Of a stretch of 61,860 nucleotides of DNA, positions 10,372 through 20,800 are shown one piece after another. This stretch comes from CG2-30-36-16 sp964372115. Lineage in GTDB: Bacteria > Bacteroidota > Ignavibacteria > Ignavibacteriales > Ignavibacteriaceae. The DNA lies in contig CAYJPN010000031.1 in the NCBI GenBank assembly GCA_964372115.1, positions 1 to 61,860 of the forward strand, given 5' to 3'. The position numbers were made by a program, and so were the translations under genes. The notes under the pieces were generated by a model. That model saw nothing but the letters and a program-made list of their open reading frames with translations. It made no database searches and was not told the origin of the DNA. Every line of letters begins with the position of its first letter. Position 1 is the first letter of the stretch.

Positions 10372-10812
10372 TTACCTCGAATTTGATTTGATTAATTCTT
10401 TAATAGTGCCGCACTGTGTGTAGTTTGTGTAAACTTCACAATTTCGGCAATCTCTCTCTTTACAAATATTATTATGATCATAAGTCCAGCATGGTTTGTG
10501 CGAACCGGTAAACGAATCACAATTTTTGCGATCTTCTTCAGAACACTTTACAATATCCCAGCAAGGGATTAACGAATAAATTGATTTAATACCGTTTATA
10601 CTTATTTTAGCTTCATTAATTGCGTTTCGAATACATTGAATTCGCTCAATATCAGCTTTGGAATAAAGCCTATGATTGGATTCTTTTTTATAAGGAATGT
10701 AAAGCCCTTCCCTCTCATACATTCTTAATGTGTGAACCGAAACTTTCAGCAGTTGCGCGGCTGCACTGATGCTAAAAATTGGTTCGTTATGGTCAACATG
10801 GATATTAATCAT
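10372..10812 (-). CDS. MerR-family regulator with cysteine-rich C-terminal domain
   Basis: A 146-residue protein. Residues about 12-80 form a MerR winged helix: ISAAAQLLKVSVHTLRMYER, then GLYIPYKKESNHRLYSKADI. The C-terminal part carries about nine cysteines in the order PCW, KC, NC, PCW, IC, DCRNC and QC. The PCWxxxxC...C...PCW arrangement looks like a metal- or FeS-binding module and differs from the short CxxC sites of SoxR or MerR. It is the first gene of the psr-like operon, 2 nt before the catalytic gene, so it probably controls that operon. Redox, sulfide/polysulfide or metal input are all possible; the ligand is unknown. Confidence 0.85.
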   Translation of the reverse strand: MINIHVDHNEPIFSISAAAQLLKVSVHTLRMYEREGLYIPYKKESNHRLYSKADIERIQCIRNAINEAKISINGIKSIYSLIPCWDIVKCSEEDRKNCDSFTGSHKPCWTYDHNNICKERDCRNCEVYTNYTQCGTIKELIKSNSR

Positions 10813-11007
10813 ATAAATACCGAATTATGAATATTTATAAGTATCAATTTTGTTGCCAATGTAAAAACTATATTTTTTGTTCGTTTTCAGGCTAAAATTA
10901 AACCTCTAATTGTATTTTCAAGAAAACGAGAAAAGAATTCTTGATTTTTGGAATTAATGGGGATTACCATTAATTACAGTAAAACAACTATTTAGATTCC
11001 GAAAATA

Positions 11008-12966
11008 TTATTCCCATTCCGGGATCGAACATTGAGATGAGAGTCTGGATTTGGAATTTGTAAAATTTACCACAGCATCGTTCATTATTTTTGAAGCGCC
11101 GGAATGACAGTTTAGACATGCCCCCACTGTTAGAATTTTTTTCTGCTCCCTGATTGAAAAAGGACGAGTATTATCACGAGTTGTTGAGTTGAAACTCCGT
11201 TGCTTTAAAAAACCAATCCATGCATCTTCCGGCAGCCCGTCTTGTTTAATTAAAGAATATTTCGGAGTAAATTGCCACACCCCCTTGTTGCCGCTAATTT
11301 TGTACTCGAGATTTCCTCTTCCATAGCCAAGAGCAAGAGGATTATTATGGCATGATTTACATGAGCGCGCCTCTTTAGCAATAGTATGCGAAAATGCCGG
11401 AGCATATAATCTTTTGAAAATTGGTTTTTCATTTTTTGTGTTTTTGTTAATTGTTAAAATCATACCCGGAATAAATTCTTCAACAATATTTTTTAGCTTT
11501 CCGTTCTCTGAAATTTCTCTTATACCAAGCACAGCAGGTTCTGCCAGTAAGTCCTTTGGATATTCCAGCCATTCGCCGCTTTCCTCTTTATTTGTAAGCA
11601 GGTCGAACATAGTTCCGTTTTTATCATATAATGAGTGACATCCGATGCATTGCGGTGACCAGGTGTTGTGGCAAGAATTGCAAGATAAATTTTTATGCGC
11701 GATTCCTTCAGCACAAATTTTTAATGGCTTTTTCATCTCACTAATTACACCCGAAGATTTTTTTATCAGGTAAGCTTTACCGTTTTTAATAAACGTGTTT
11801 ACAAGTGGAAAGCCATTTTTAGAAACGGTAAGGTAATTTTTCTCTTCATCGTCAAACTTTTTAATTATTGCAATATTTTTTGATTCAAATTCAAACTCGC
11901 TAAATTTTTTCGTAACAGGAGTGGAAATCAAATGACAATCTACACACTGAACTTTCATCTGGTCTTCTTTGTGAAGCGTATAATTTCCATCACCCATTAT
12001 TTCGTACGATGTATGGCAGTCGGTGCAAATCATACCGAGTTCTGAGTGAACATCGGCTTGAATTTTTATAACCACTCTTTCATCGTCCAAAATTCTATAA
12101 CCGGTTTTCCCTTTTACTTCTTCAGGCTTTAATAAAGTTTCATGCCATCCGTCATAACTTAATGATATTCTCCCAGAACGGGAATGACATCCAAAACAAT
12201 GTTTATTTTCCACTTGTAAAGATATCGATGGGTGAAACTTTTTTAACACATTTTTCTTATCAATAAACAATGGTGAGGACTTTAATTCAGCAGCCGCTTC
12301 TTCTGAGTAATTAAGATGACAGGCGAGACACCCTCCCCCACGCGATAATTCTTCAATAGGTCCATAATTTTCTTTTTCATTTGTCAGATGGCATGAGGCG
12401 CACAAATTTCTTAAATGTTTTTCCGCCGGCGTTGTACCAATTGAATCTATCGACAATTTAAATGTTGGGGAATCAGCTTCATCAAGCGCCCACTTATCAA
12501 CACTAACAACACCGTTCATTGTACTCATAATGTTGTTACTCATCCGATAAATCATTTGAGGATGACACCCAATTATTCCGCAAGTTTTTTCCGCATTTGA
12601 TGAATTACCCGGGATGAGAATCATATTTTTGTGCGCAATATTTTTATCATCAGTCAATCTGTTTCCGAGATGGCACGCATAACATCCTATTTTTTCCGGA
12701 TTATGAGAGTCTGTAAAACCCTTAACACTGTTGTGGCATACAATGCATCCTTCCCGACGGTTTTGAATAAGCGGTAAATGACGATAAGCTGATTCATCAA
12801 CCCCTGTTGTTTTTTTTACAATCTCAATTCTGTCTAACTCTTCTTTTTCATTAATTGGAATATTGATTAACCAATCGACTCCATATACAAAAATGATAAC
12901 TACAGTAAATATCGATAACCCAGCTATTATCAGAAATCTTTTATTTATTCTATCAACTTTTCTCAT
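11008..12966 (-). CDS. Membrane-anchored dodecaheme-type cytochrome c
   Basis: A 652-residue protein with one N-terminal membrane segment (about 11-34) and a large periplasmic domain. Eleven CXXCH heme-binding motifs are present: CIVCH, CYACH, CASCH, CLACH, CFGCH, CTDCH, CVDCH, CNSCH, CIGCH, CKSCH and CLNCH. A twelfth motif near residue 128 is CGIIGCH, a CX4CH variant also used for heme c in some multiheme proteins. Many additional histidines could be distal ligands. The architecture suggests electron transfer between the quinone pool or periplasm and a terminal reductase or extracellular acceptor. I cannot assign it to a named family. Its ATG overlaps the mobA stop (ATGA), so the two are translationally coupled. 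Confidence 0.88.
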   Translation of the reverse strand: MRKVDRINKRFLIIAGLSIFTVVIIFVYGVDWLINIPINEKEELDRIEIVKKTTGVDESAYRHLPLIQNRREGCIVCHNSVKGFTDSHNPEKIGCYACHLGNRLTDDKNIAHKNMILIPGNSSNAEKTCGIIGCHPQMIYRMSNNIMSTMNGVVSVDKWALDEADSPTFKLSIDSIGTTPAEKHLRNLCASCHLTNEKENYGPIEELSRGGGCLACHLNYSEEAAAELKSSPLFIDKKNVLKKFHPSISLQVENKHCFGCHSRSGRISLSYDGWHETLLKPEEVKGKTGYRILDDERVVIKIQADVHSELGMICTDCHTSYEIMGDGNYTLHKEDQMKVQCVDCHLISTPVTKKFSEFEFESKNIAIIKKFDDEEKNYLTVSKNGFPLVNTFIKNGKAYLIKKSSGVISEMKKPLKICAEGIAHKNLSCNSCHNTWSPQCIGCHSLYDKNGTMFDLLTNKEESGEWLEYPKDLLAEPAVLGIREISENGKLKNIVEEFIPGMILTINKNTKNEKPIFKRLYAPAFSHTIAKEARSCKSCHNNPLALGYGRGNLEYKISGNKGVWQFTPKYSLIKQDGLPEDAWIGFLKQRSFNSTTRDNTRPFSIREQKKILTVGACLNCHSGASKIMNDAVVNFTNSKSRLSSQCSIPEWE

Positions 12967-13589
12967 CCGGTAATTTTCTTTTTAAGCAACTCAAAATCGT
13001 CCCATGTGTTCAAGTTGAAATACAACTCTTCAGAATAAAATGGAAGAATATCCGGTTCCACAATTTCTGCCATGCAGTTTACTATCAGGCTTCTTACGCT
13101 CACAGAAATTTTACCATTCTTTTTTTCAAAATAATCCGGTTGGCTGAACAACTTTTCTATAACGGGAACTAATGATTTAGCATAAACCCCGCACAAATAT
13201 TGATTTCTTCCGGCTGATGACGAAATAGTTATAGGACTAATTGTTTTATACTCAATTATATAGCGAATCATATCCTCAGACATCAAAGGTAAATCACCGG
13301 AAAGAATAAAATTTTTTTCCGTTTTAGAGGAAGATAGGGCAGCATAAATTCCGGATAAAGGACCGAAACTATTTTGTATATCCGCAACCATCGGAAGACC
13401 GAGAAACTTATAGCTCTCAAAGTCATTAGTATTAACACACACATTCTCAAAAACGCTCTTCATCAAATTAACAGACTTTTGAATAATCGTTAATTCGCCG
13501 ATTTTAAGAAGTGCTTTATTAACTCCCATTCTTTTGCTCTCACCCCCGGCAAGAATAAATCCCGTAATATGTTTGTATTTATTATTCAT
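12963..13589 (-). CDS. mobA: Molybdenum cofactor guanylyltransferase MobA
   Basis: A nucleotidyltransferase of about 208 residues. The N-terminal motif GFILAGGESKRMGVNKALL is the GTP-binding signature of MobA, and ILSGDLPLMS matches the metal-binding segment around the conserved aspartate. It joins GMP to molybdopterin to build the bis-MGD cofactor needed by DMSO-reductase-family enzymes such as the PsrA-like protein 2.6 kb away. The ATG at 13589 is preferred to an in-frame TTG three codons earlier. Its last codons overlap the cytochrome gene start by 4 nt, which hints that the cytochrome works with a molybdoenzyme. Confidence 0.9.
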   Translation of the reverse strand: MNNKYKHITGFILAGGESKRMGVNKALLKIGELTIIQKSVNLMKSVFENVCVNTNDFESYKFLGLPMVADIQNSFGPLSGIYAALSSSKTEKNFILSGDLPLMSEDMIRYIIEYKTISPITISSSAGRNQYLCGVYAKSLVPVIEKLFSQPDYFEKKNGKISVSVRSLIVNCMAEIVEPDILPFYSEELYFNLNTWDDFELLKKKITG

Positions 13590-13757
13590 CAACCACAAAA
13601 TATCTAAAACGCTTATAAGTAATTTTAAAAATTATGCAATAATAACAAATAACTTTCAAATTTTGATTCGAACAGCACGCAGGTATTGGAGCACAATTAG
13701 TCAGTTTAAGGATTTGCAGTTTTTTTCCATTCAGAAATTATTAATACTTTTTTGTAA

Positions 13758-14528
13758 CTAAGAAAAACGGGATTTTATTTTTGAACTGTATCTTTTACTA
13801 ATAACAAAGGGTTCCGTTTCATCTTTAAGTATTATTAAATATGAAGTATTACTAAGCTTTTCAATTTTTATTATAAACTCGGTGTTAATTATTGTAGAGC
13901 GGTGAATTCTTATAAAATATTTTGAAGGAAGTTTTAATTCCCACTCCTCCAAACTTTGTCTTTCGAGAGAATGTTTACCTCCGTCGAACTTCAAATAAAC
14001 ATACGGGCTTTCGGCTCTTACATATTTCAAGTCTCTTAATGCGCATAATTGCATTTTGTTACCGATTTTTACCAATAATTTATCATCAAAATCGTGTACT
14101 TTTTTCCCTTCTTCAATTTCATTCAGCTCCTCTTGTTCTCTTAAACTCGATTTTTCAAGTCTTATTTTTATTGAAATTAGGAAATCATCTAAATCAAAGG
14201 GTTTAAAAATATAATCATCAGCTCCAAGCTGCATCCCTTTTCTTACATCTTCTTTTTCTACTTTTGCTGTTAAAAAAATAAACGGGGTTAATTTTGTCTT
14301 TTCCGAATTCAAAACGGCTCTCAAAACTTCGTATCCGTTTTTTATAGGAATTGAAATATCACATATAATAAGGTCAGGCAGCCATTCGTAGGCAGCGTTT
14401 ATACCGCTCTTTCCATCCGATTCGGTTCTGACAATAAAATTTTCTTCTTCTAAAATCTCTTTTACATTATTTAAAAGGATAAGGTCGTCCTCAATAATTA
14501 ATATTTTTTTCTTAACACTACAACTCAT
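13758..14528 (-). CDS. LytTR-type response regulator
   Basis: A 256-residue protein with an N-terminal receiver domain (about 8-125). The acidic pocket is IIEDD, the phospho-acceptor aspartate lies in LIICDISIPIKNG, and the conserved lysine is in DYIFKPFD. A linker leads to a C-terminal LytTR DNA-binding domain (about 155-255; ALRDLKYVRAESPYVYL, then YFIRIHRSTIIN). LytTR regulators bind pairs of short direct repeats. Its start overlaps the upstream histidine kinase by 11 nt, so that kinase is the likely partner. It is the last gene of the sensory run, and no DNA target could be identified by eye. Confidence 0.92.
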   Translation of the reverse strand: MSCSVKKKILIIEDDLILLNNVKEILEEENFIVRTESDGKSGINAAYEWLPDLIICDISIPIKNGYEVLRAVLNSEKTKLTPFIFLTAKVEKEDVRKGMQLGADDYIFKPFDLDDFLISIKIRLEKSSLREQEELNEIEEGKKVHDFDDKLLVKIGNKMQLCALRDLKYVRAESPYVYLKFDGGKHSLERQSLEEWELKLPSKYFIRIHRSTIINTEFIIKIEKLSNTSYLIILKDETEPFVISKRYSSKIKSRFS

Positions 14529-17427
14529 TGGAAGGTATCCTTATTATAAATGTTGTTCCAATATTTATTTTACTCTCTACCGAAATATCACCTCCAAGAA
14601 CTTCAACTGCCCGTTTTATAATGTTCAATCCTAATCCGCTGCCTTGAATTCCCACCGAATTTCTTGTTCTGTAAAAGGCATCAAATATATATTTAATTTC
14701 ATCTTCCGGTATTCCAATCCCTGAATCAACAACTGTAATTATTAGGTTTTCATTATCAGAAGAAATTGTTAATTCAATATCTCCACCTTTCGGACTGTAT
14801 TTTATGGCATTAATTAACAGGTTAATAATAATATGGCTGAACAATTTTTTGTCGATAGTAACTGTGTTTATATTCAGTTCATTATTAAAAATTATCCTTT
14901 GAAAATCTGTTAAATCAGGTTGTAATTGCTCAAGCACCGATTGAATAAAAATTTCAATTTCTATAGGTTCCGGATTGTTACTTAAAATTTCTCTATCGGC
15001 GCGGCTTATCGTCAACATATCATCAAGAAGCTGTGTAAGGTATTTTACTGTTGACTCAATTCTATTGTAATGTTTATTTAATTTTTCTTCGCTCCACCTT
15101 TGAGAGTATCGTTGAATCATTTGAGTTGAAGCAAAAAGTGATGCCAGAGGTGTGCGGAACTCGTGCGAAACCGTTGCAATAAACCTTGTCTTTAGTTCGT
15201 TTATTTCTTTTTCCTTCGACAAAGATTTTTCCAACTGCACTTCCAATTCCCTCCCTTTCTGTAACTGATACACTAATTCCTCATTAAGAACATCTAACTC
15301 TTTGGTTCGTGCAGAAACCATTTCCTCAAGATGTTCCCTGTATTTATTCAGTTCTATATCTTTTTCAACTTTTTCTGTTATGTCCTCTTTAACTGCTACA
15401 AAATTTGTTATTTCTCCTTCTTCATTTTTAATGGGCGATATTATAGCAGACTCCCAGAATAATTCACCATTTTTTCTTTTGTTATGAAAAATGCCCGACC
15501 AATTTTTCCCGGACAATATTGTGTCCCATAATTTTTTGTAAAACTCTTTCGGCTGTATACCGGGATTTAACATTCTTGGGTTATTATTTAATGATTCTTT
15601 AAAAGAATAACCGGTAACCTTAGTGAACTTCGGATTGACATATTCGATATTTCCATTCAAATCTGTGATTATAATACTAACAGGGCTTTGCTCAACAGCC
15701 AGCGATCGTTTTTGAAGTTCTTTTTCTGCTTTTTTACGGTCTGTAATATCGCGGAAAAACCAGACCCTGCCGTGGTAGGTTCCTTCATGGGCAATCATCG
15801 GAGCTGAATAACGTTCGAAAACAACAGCATCCTTAAGAAGTATTTCTTCAATGCTTTTTTCCTCATGATGTTTATACAGATATTCTACACGCTCAATAAA
15901 TTCTTCCGGCTTTACAAGTTTATCCATTACAAATTGCAGAACCTTATGATCAGAATGAGATTCCATTATTTCATCCGGAATTTTCCACATACTTACAAAG
16001 CGTTTGTTAAAAGATATAATTTTACCTTCTTCATTTACTATAAGTACTCCATCAATTGACATCTCCTGTTGTGTTCTTAAAATGGTATTGGTAAATCGCA
16101 GCTTTTCTTCAGCTAATTTGCTTTCGGTAATGTCCTGAACTATCCCGAATGTTCCAATAATTTGTTCACCTTCAAATATATAATTTGGGTGGACAAGTAC
16201 ATAGGCTAAAGTGCCATCCGCTTTAATTAGAGGTAATTCTACTTCAAAAACATTTTCCTTGTTTTGCATTATGTTTTTATATTGCTGGGTAATTTCATCT
16301 CTAACTGATGAATCAACAAATTCCCAAAAATATCTTTTTAATAATTTATCAGGGCTGTCATAACCATAAATATTTGCTAATGCCATATTAGTAAAGGTAA
16401 TTATACCTTTATTATCAAAGATGAAAATTCCTTCTTTCATGTTATCAATTAGATTACGATATTTCCCCTCACTTTCTTTAAGGTCCCGTAATACTAATAA
16501 ACTCGTAAGTGAATCGCTCAACCGCCTGCCGATCTCCTGGAAAAGCCTTTTATCTTCCACTGTCCATATTCGCGGAAATGAACATTGATGTATACCGAAC
16601 AACCAGGGTTTACCAAGTTTGGGATAAACGGTAACTAACATCAGGGACTTAACACCAAATTTTTTATCAGCTGATATAGATCTTTCCGTTCCGGCAGTGT
16701 ATGAAACCGGGGTATCAGACTCCAGTGCTTCCCGCATATTCCCGGCTATGTCGGGTGAGATTTTTATGTCCACGTTTAACGACTTAGCGCCCGGATATTC
16801 AGGCTTTGTAATTTCCATTATTGTACTACACAATTGTGCCTCGGGGTCGCAAGGATAAACCAACCAAGCACGGTCGCAATTAAAAATTGTAAGAACATTG
16901 GTAAGGACATCACTCATCATTTGTTCAGGGCTGCTCGTTGTCTGCATTGCCCGGTTAACCTGGTCCATACTTTCGAAGAAGCGAAGATTTTCTAAACGCT
17001 CCAGTTCAAGTTGTTTTTGTTTTTGTTCGAGCAGATTTCGTTCTGCTCGACTTTTTGATTCCCGTATTTCACGTTCAACCGCCGGAAGCAACCGCTGAAG
17101 GTTATTTTTCATAAGATAATCATGAGCGCCGGCTTTCATCATTTCACCAGCAACCTCTTCACCTATTGTGCCTGAAATAACAATAAACGGGATATCAATA
17201 CCGGATTTTTTTAGGATTTTTAAGGCTTCCAAACCATCGAAGTGGGGCATCTTATAGTCCGAAAGAATGATATCATATTTTCTCTCATTAAGCGCCTCAA
17301 TCATTGTTTCGCCGGTTTCTACACGCTCATACTCTACTAAATAACCACTTTTTTTGATTTGATGCAGAATTAAAAGCGCATCATCTTCCGAGTCTTCCAC
17401 CATTAATATCCGCAATGCCATTTCCAT
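14518..17427 (-). CDS. REC-GAF-PAS(3) histidine kinase
   Basis: A 969-residue cytoplasmic kinase. Domains in order: receiver (about 5-120, acceptor D57 in LSDYKMPHFDG), GAF (about 150-310), PAS (about 322-438), PAS (about 448-568), PAS (about 575-688), coiled coil (about 690-745), HisKA (about 748-812, H755 in VSHEFRTPL) and HATPase (about 860-969, with NAIKYS, DSGIGIP and GSGLGL boxes). The GAF has a phytochrome-like end (GIHQCSFPRIWTVED). No membrane segment is seen. A receiver at the N-terminus means it can be modulated by another kinase, most likely the large one encoded upstream. It lies 2 nt after the Rcp1-like regulator gene and overlaps the LytTR regulator gene. Confidence 0.92.
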   Translation of the reverse strand: MEMALRILMVEDSEDDALLILHQIKKSGYLVEYERVETGETMIEALNERKYDIILSDYKMPHFDGLEALKILKKSGIDIPFIVISGTIGEEVAGEMMKAGAHDYLMKNNLQRLLPAVEREIRESKSRAERNLLEQKQKQLELERLENLRFFESMDQVNRAMQTTSSPEQMMSDVLTNVLTIFNCDRAWLVYPCDPEAQLCSTIMEITKPEYPGAKSLNVDIKISPDIAGNMREALESDTPVSYTAGTERSISADKKFGVKSLMLVTVYPKLGKPWLFGIHQCSFPRIWTVEDKRLFQEIGRRLSDSLTSLLVLRDLKESEGKYRNLIDNMKEGIFIFDNKGIITFTNMALANIYGYDSPDKLLKRYFWEFVDSSVRDEITQQYKNIMQNKENVFEVELPLIKADGTLAYVLVHPNYIFEGEQIIGTFGIVQDITESKLAEEKLRFTNTILRTQQEMSIDGVLIVNEEGKIISFNKRFVSMWKIPDEIMESHSDHKVLQFVMDKLVKPEEFIERVEYLYKHHEEKSIEEILLKDAVVFERYSAPMIAHEGTYHGRVWFFRDITDRKKAEKELQKRSLAVEQSPVSIIITDLNGNIEYVNPKFTKVTGYSFKESLNNNPRMLNPGIQPKEFYKKLWDTILSGKNWSGIFHNKRKNGELFWESAIISPIKNEEGEITNFVAVKEDITEKVEKDIELNKYREHLEEMVSARTKELDVLNEELVYQLQKGRELEVQLEKSLSKEKEINELKTRFIATVSHEFRTPLASLFASTQMIQRYSQRWSEEKLNKHYNRIESTVKYLTQLLDDMLTISRADREILSNNPEPIEIEIFIQSVLEQLQPDLTDFQRIIFNNELNINTVTIDKKLFSHIIINLLINAIKYSPKGGDIELTISSDNENLIITVVDSGIGIPEDEIKYIFDAFYRTRNSVGIQGSGLGLNIIKRAVEVLGGDISVESKINIGTTFIIRIPSNEL

Positions 17428-17429
17428 TG

Positions 17430-17879
17430 TTATAATTCCCCTTTAGTTGGCGGCACCTCATTGAGCAGCAGCCAGTATAAACCAAGATGGTTAACAGCAT
17501 CAGTAAATTGATTAAAATCGACCGGTTTTCGCACGTAACTGTTTACACCCAGACTGTACCCGTTTATAAGGTCTTGTTCTTGTTTTGATGAAGTGAGTAT
17601 TACTACCGGGAGAAACTTTGTTCGTTTGTTAGCGCGGATTTGCCGTAATACTTCAAGTCCATCAACTTTGGGAAGTTTGAGATCCAATAAAATTATTGTT
17701 GGCAATTGGCTAAGATCGCGACCGGAATATTTCCCCGTGCCAAAAAGATAATCCAAAGCCTCCGCACCATCGTAAACCACGGTAATTTCATTTTTAATGT
17801 TGTTCTTTTTTAATGCGCGAAGTGTTAATTCGACATCGTCGAGATTATCTTCTATCAATAAAATAGTTTTATTTGCCAT
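17430..17879 (-). CDS. Single-domain response regulator, Rcp1-like
   Basis: A 149-residue stand-alone receiver. The acidic pocket (LLIEDNLDDVELT), acceptor aspartate (IILLDLKLPKVDGLEVL) and lysine (SYVRKPVDF) are all present. The extended C-terminus (NHLGLYWLLLNEVPP) is typical of regulators of phytochrome-type kinases such as Rcp1. The ATG at 17879 is preferred to one two codons earlier because AAGGA lies 8 nt before it. It follows a kinase with a phytochrome-like HisKA by 11 nt, so a cognate phosphotransfer pair is very likely. With no output domain, it probably works by protein contact or as a relay to the next kinase. Confidence 0.92.
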   Translation of the reverse strand: MANKTILLIEDNLDDVELTLRALKKNNIKNEITVVYDGAEALDYLFGTGKYSGRDLSQLPTIILLDLKLPKVDGLEVLRQIRANKRTKFLPVVILTSSKQEQDLINGYSLGVNSYVRKPVDFNQFTDAVNHLGLYWLLLNEVPPTKGEL

Positions 17880-17890
17880 GACCATATTCC

Positions 17891-20800
17891 TTATTTAATT
17901 GTGAAATAAAATGTAGCACCTTTTTCAATTTTTCCTTCAGCCCACACGCTGCCACCGTGGCGATGAATAACGCGAAGTACCGTTGCCAAACCTATACCTA
18001 TTCCGGGAAATTCAGTAGTAGTATGAAGGCGTTGAAACGCGCCGAAAAGTTTTTGCGAATAACGCATATCGAACCCGGCGCCGTCATCGCGTACAAAATA
18101 GATGGTTTGATCTTTTTGTTGCTTCACCCCAAACTCAATATGCGCAACAGGCTGCTTTGATGTAAACTTCCATGCGTTGCCAATGAGATTTTCCAAAACA
18201 ATATGCAACAGCCTGCTATCCCCCTTCGCCTTGATTCCTTCATGAATAATAAATTCCACTTTACGTTCGGGTTGAGTTCCATGAAGATTATCAGCAATCT
18301 CCTGCGCTACTTTGCTGAGATTTACAAGTTGAACATTTAGTTCGCTTCGGCTTACTCGCGAGAGATTCAACATATCATCAATAAGCAGCGCCATACGCTG
18401 TGCAGCGGACCGCACCCGATGCAAATAGTTTTTCCCTTCTTCATCAATTTTGTTATAATAATCTTCAAGCAGAGCTTGACTAAATCCATCTATGCTTCTC
18501 AAAGGCGCCCGTAAATCGTGAGAGACTGAATATGAAAATGCTTCAAGTTCTTTGTTAGCATCTTCTAATTGTGAAGTTCGCTCGAAAACACGTTGTTCCA
18601 ATTCACGGTTGATTTTCTGAATTTCTTCCTCTGCATGTTTACGATCGGTTATATCGCGTCCTATTACTAAAACCCCTTTAATACGGTTGTCTGCCCCTCG
18701 TTCGGCAACAAAGCGTACGTTATGATAGCGCAATCCATTTCCTCTGTCCGGTATTACGAGGTCTAATTCGGTCTCTTTTCCGGTTTTAAGAACTGCGGAT
18801 ATTTTTTCCTGGTATTCATTAAACTCGTCAATAAGTGCTGTTTCAATTGGAGTTTTACCGAGCATTTCGGACGCAGAACTTCCGAGGGTTTTTAAGATGT
18901 TAGGATTTACATAGATAATTCGGCTATCGACATCATAACGGATAATATTATCCGGGCTGTTCTCTGCCAATGTGCGGAACTCCCGTTCTGATGCAGCTAA
19001 CGCCTCAATCATTTGTTTACGCTCTGTGATATCCTCTGAAATACCAAGTAGGTAAGCCGGTTTACCATTTTTATCAAGTATAGGCAACTTTTTTGTATGC
19101 AGAATTCGTTCGCCATTTTTCGTCTCAATTGGTTCTTCAATTATATCAATCATTTCGCCACTGTTTAAAACTTTTTTATCATTTTCATAAAAAAACTGAG
19201 CCTGCTCCTTGGGGAAAAAATCGAAATCAGATTTGCCAATTAATTCATCTCGTCTGAGTCCAAGTAGTTCTTCTCCTGCTTTATTAAAACGAACAAATTT
19301 TAAATCTCTGGCTTCTTTTATAAAAATCATATCCGGAATATTTTCGATGATAGAAGATAAAAATTCTTCACGATCCCGGAGTTCTTCTTCAGCCAGTTTA
19401 CGCTCGGTGATGTCCCTGCCCAGCACTACCAGCCCTTTCCTTGAACCATCCGTTTCGAATATCGGAACTTTAATTACATCGAAAATTTTAAAAGTACCGT
19501 CTGATTTAGGAATAGTTTCCTCACCCTGGGATATTCCACCGGCAAGCCATGATTTTTCATCCGTAGATTCGCAGTTCAAAAAAGCCTGGCGGTAAATAGG
19601 ATTCGTGAATTCAGCCAGTTCGGAATCTGTTTTTCCTCGATAATCAACATCCTTCAAAGAGAAAAGTTCAAGGTCGGAGTCATTCGCTTCAAGCCAGCGC
19701 CCGTAACCGTCTTTAAAACAAATAATATCCGGCGTGGAATTGATCAAAGTTCTTAGCAGTTGTTCGTTTTCTTTTATTTTTTGTTCGGTACGTTTCCTTT
19801 CGGTGATGTCTTGACCAATGGATAGAACACCGACAGTGTTTCCCTCAGCATCTCGCTCCGCCACAAATCGGACGAGATGGTAGTTGAATCTACCATCAGG
19901 AAATGATAGCACTAATTCCATTTCACTCGACTCACCACTTTCCAGAACACGCACAATATGCCCTTCATATTCAGCATCAATCTCAGCACCGGCGGCTTTA
20001 AACTCCATTGGTGTTTTGCCGAGTATCATTTCAGGATCTATAGAGAAGGTTTGAGTCATTCTGGAGTTGCAGTATATGGCACGTCTCTCCATGTTATAAC
20101 GGATAATATTATCAGGCGAATTTTCCGCCAGACTGCGGTATTCCTGCTCCCGTTTAATCAGTACCGCTTCTGACTGCTTCTGCTTCTCACGCACACGCAA
20201 AGCGTTAATTCCAAATGCCAGATCATCTGCAAGTTCTTCAAGTATTTTCACTTCCTTTGTATCGAAAGCATCTTCATCAACCGAATAGATACTTAATGCT
20301 CCAAAAGTTATTTCTTCACTTCTAAGAGGAAGTGCAATAATAGATTTATATCCATGTTGAATTGCTGCTTCGCGCCATGGAGTGAAAGTAGGTTCGGTTG
20401 GTATGTTGTGTACAATATTAGGTTTTCCAGTTCGGATTGCCATGCCGCCAGGTCCACGACCATGATCGTTATCTGCCCAGGAAACCTTGGCAGTTTTAAT
20501 ATATTCAGAATCGAATCCCGCATTAGCCACAGGGCGCACAGTTTTTGCTTCATCATACTCGGTAAAACCGACCCACACAAATCGATAACCCCCAACATCT
20601 ACAATAACCTCGCATATCTTGTTCAGCAATTTCGATTCATCGGTTATGTGAATCAGCGCTTCGTTCGAGTCGCTAAGCATACGAAGCGCGCGGGTCATAC
20701 GGGCTCGCTCTTTTTCAAGTTTCTTGCTTTCGGTAATATCCCGTCCAATAGTTGAAACGCCGACTATTTTTCCTTCTCTGTCCAACACAGGCGAAATAGT

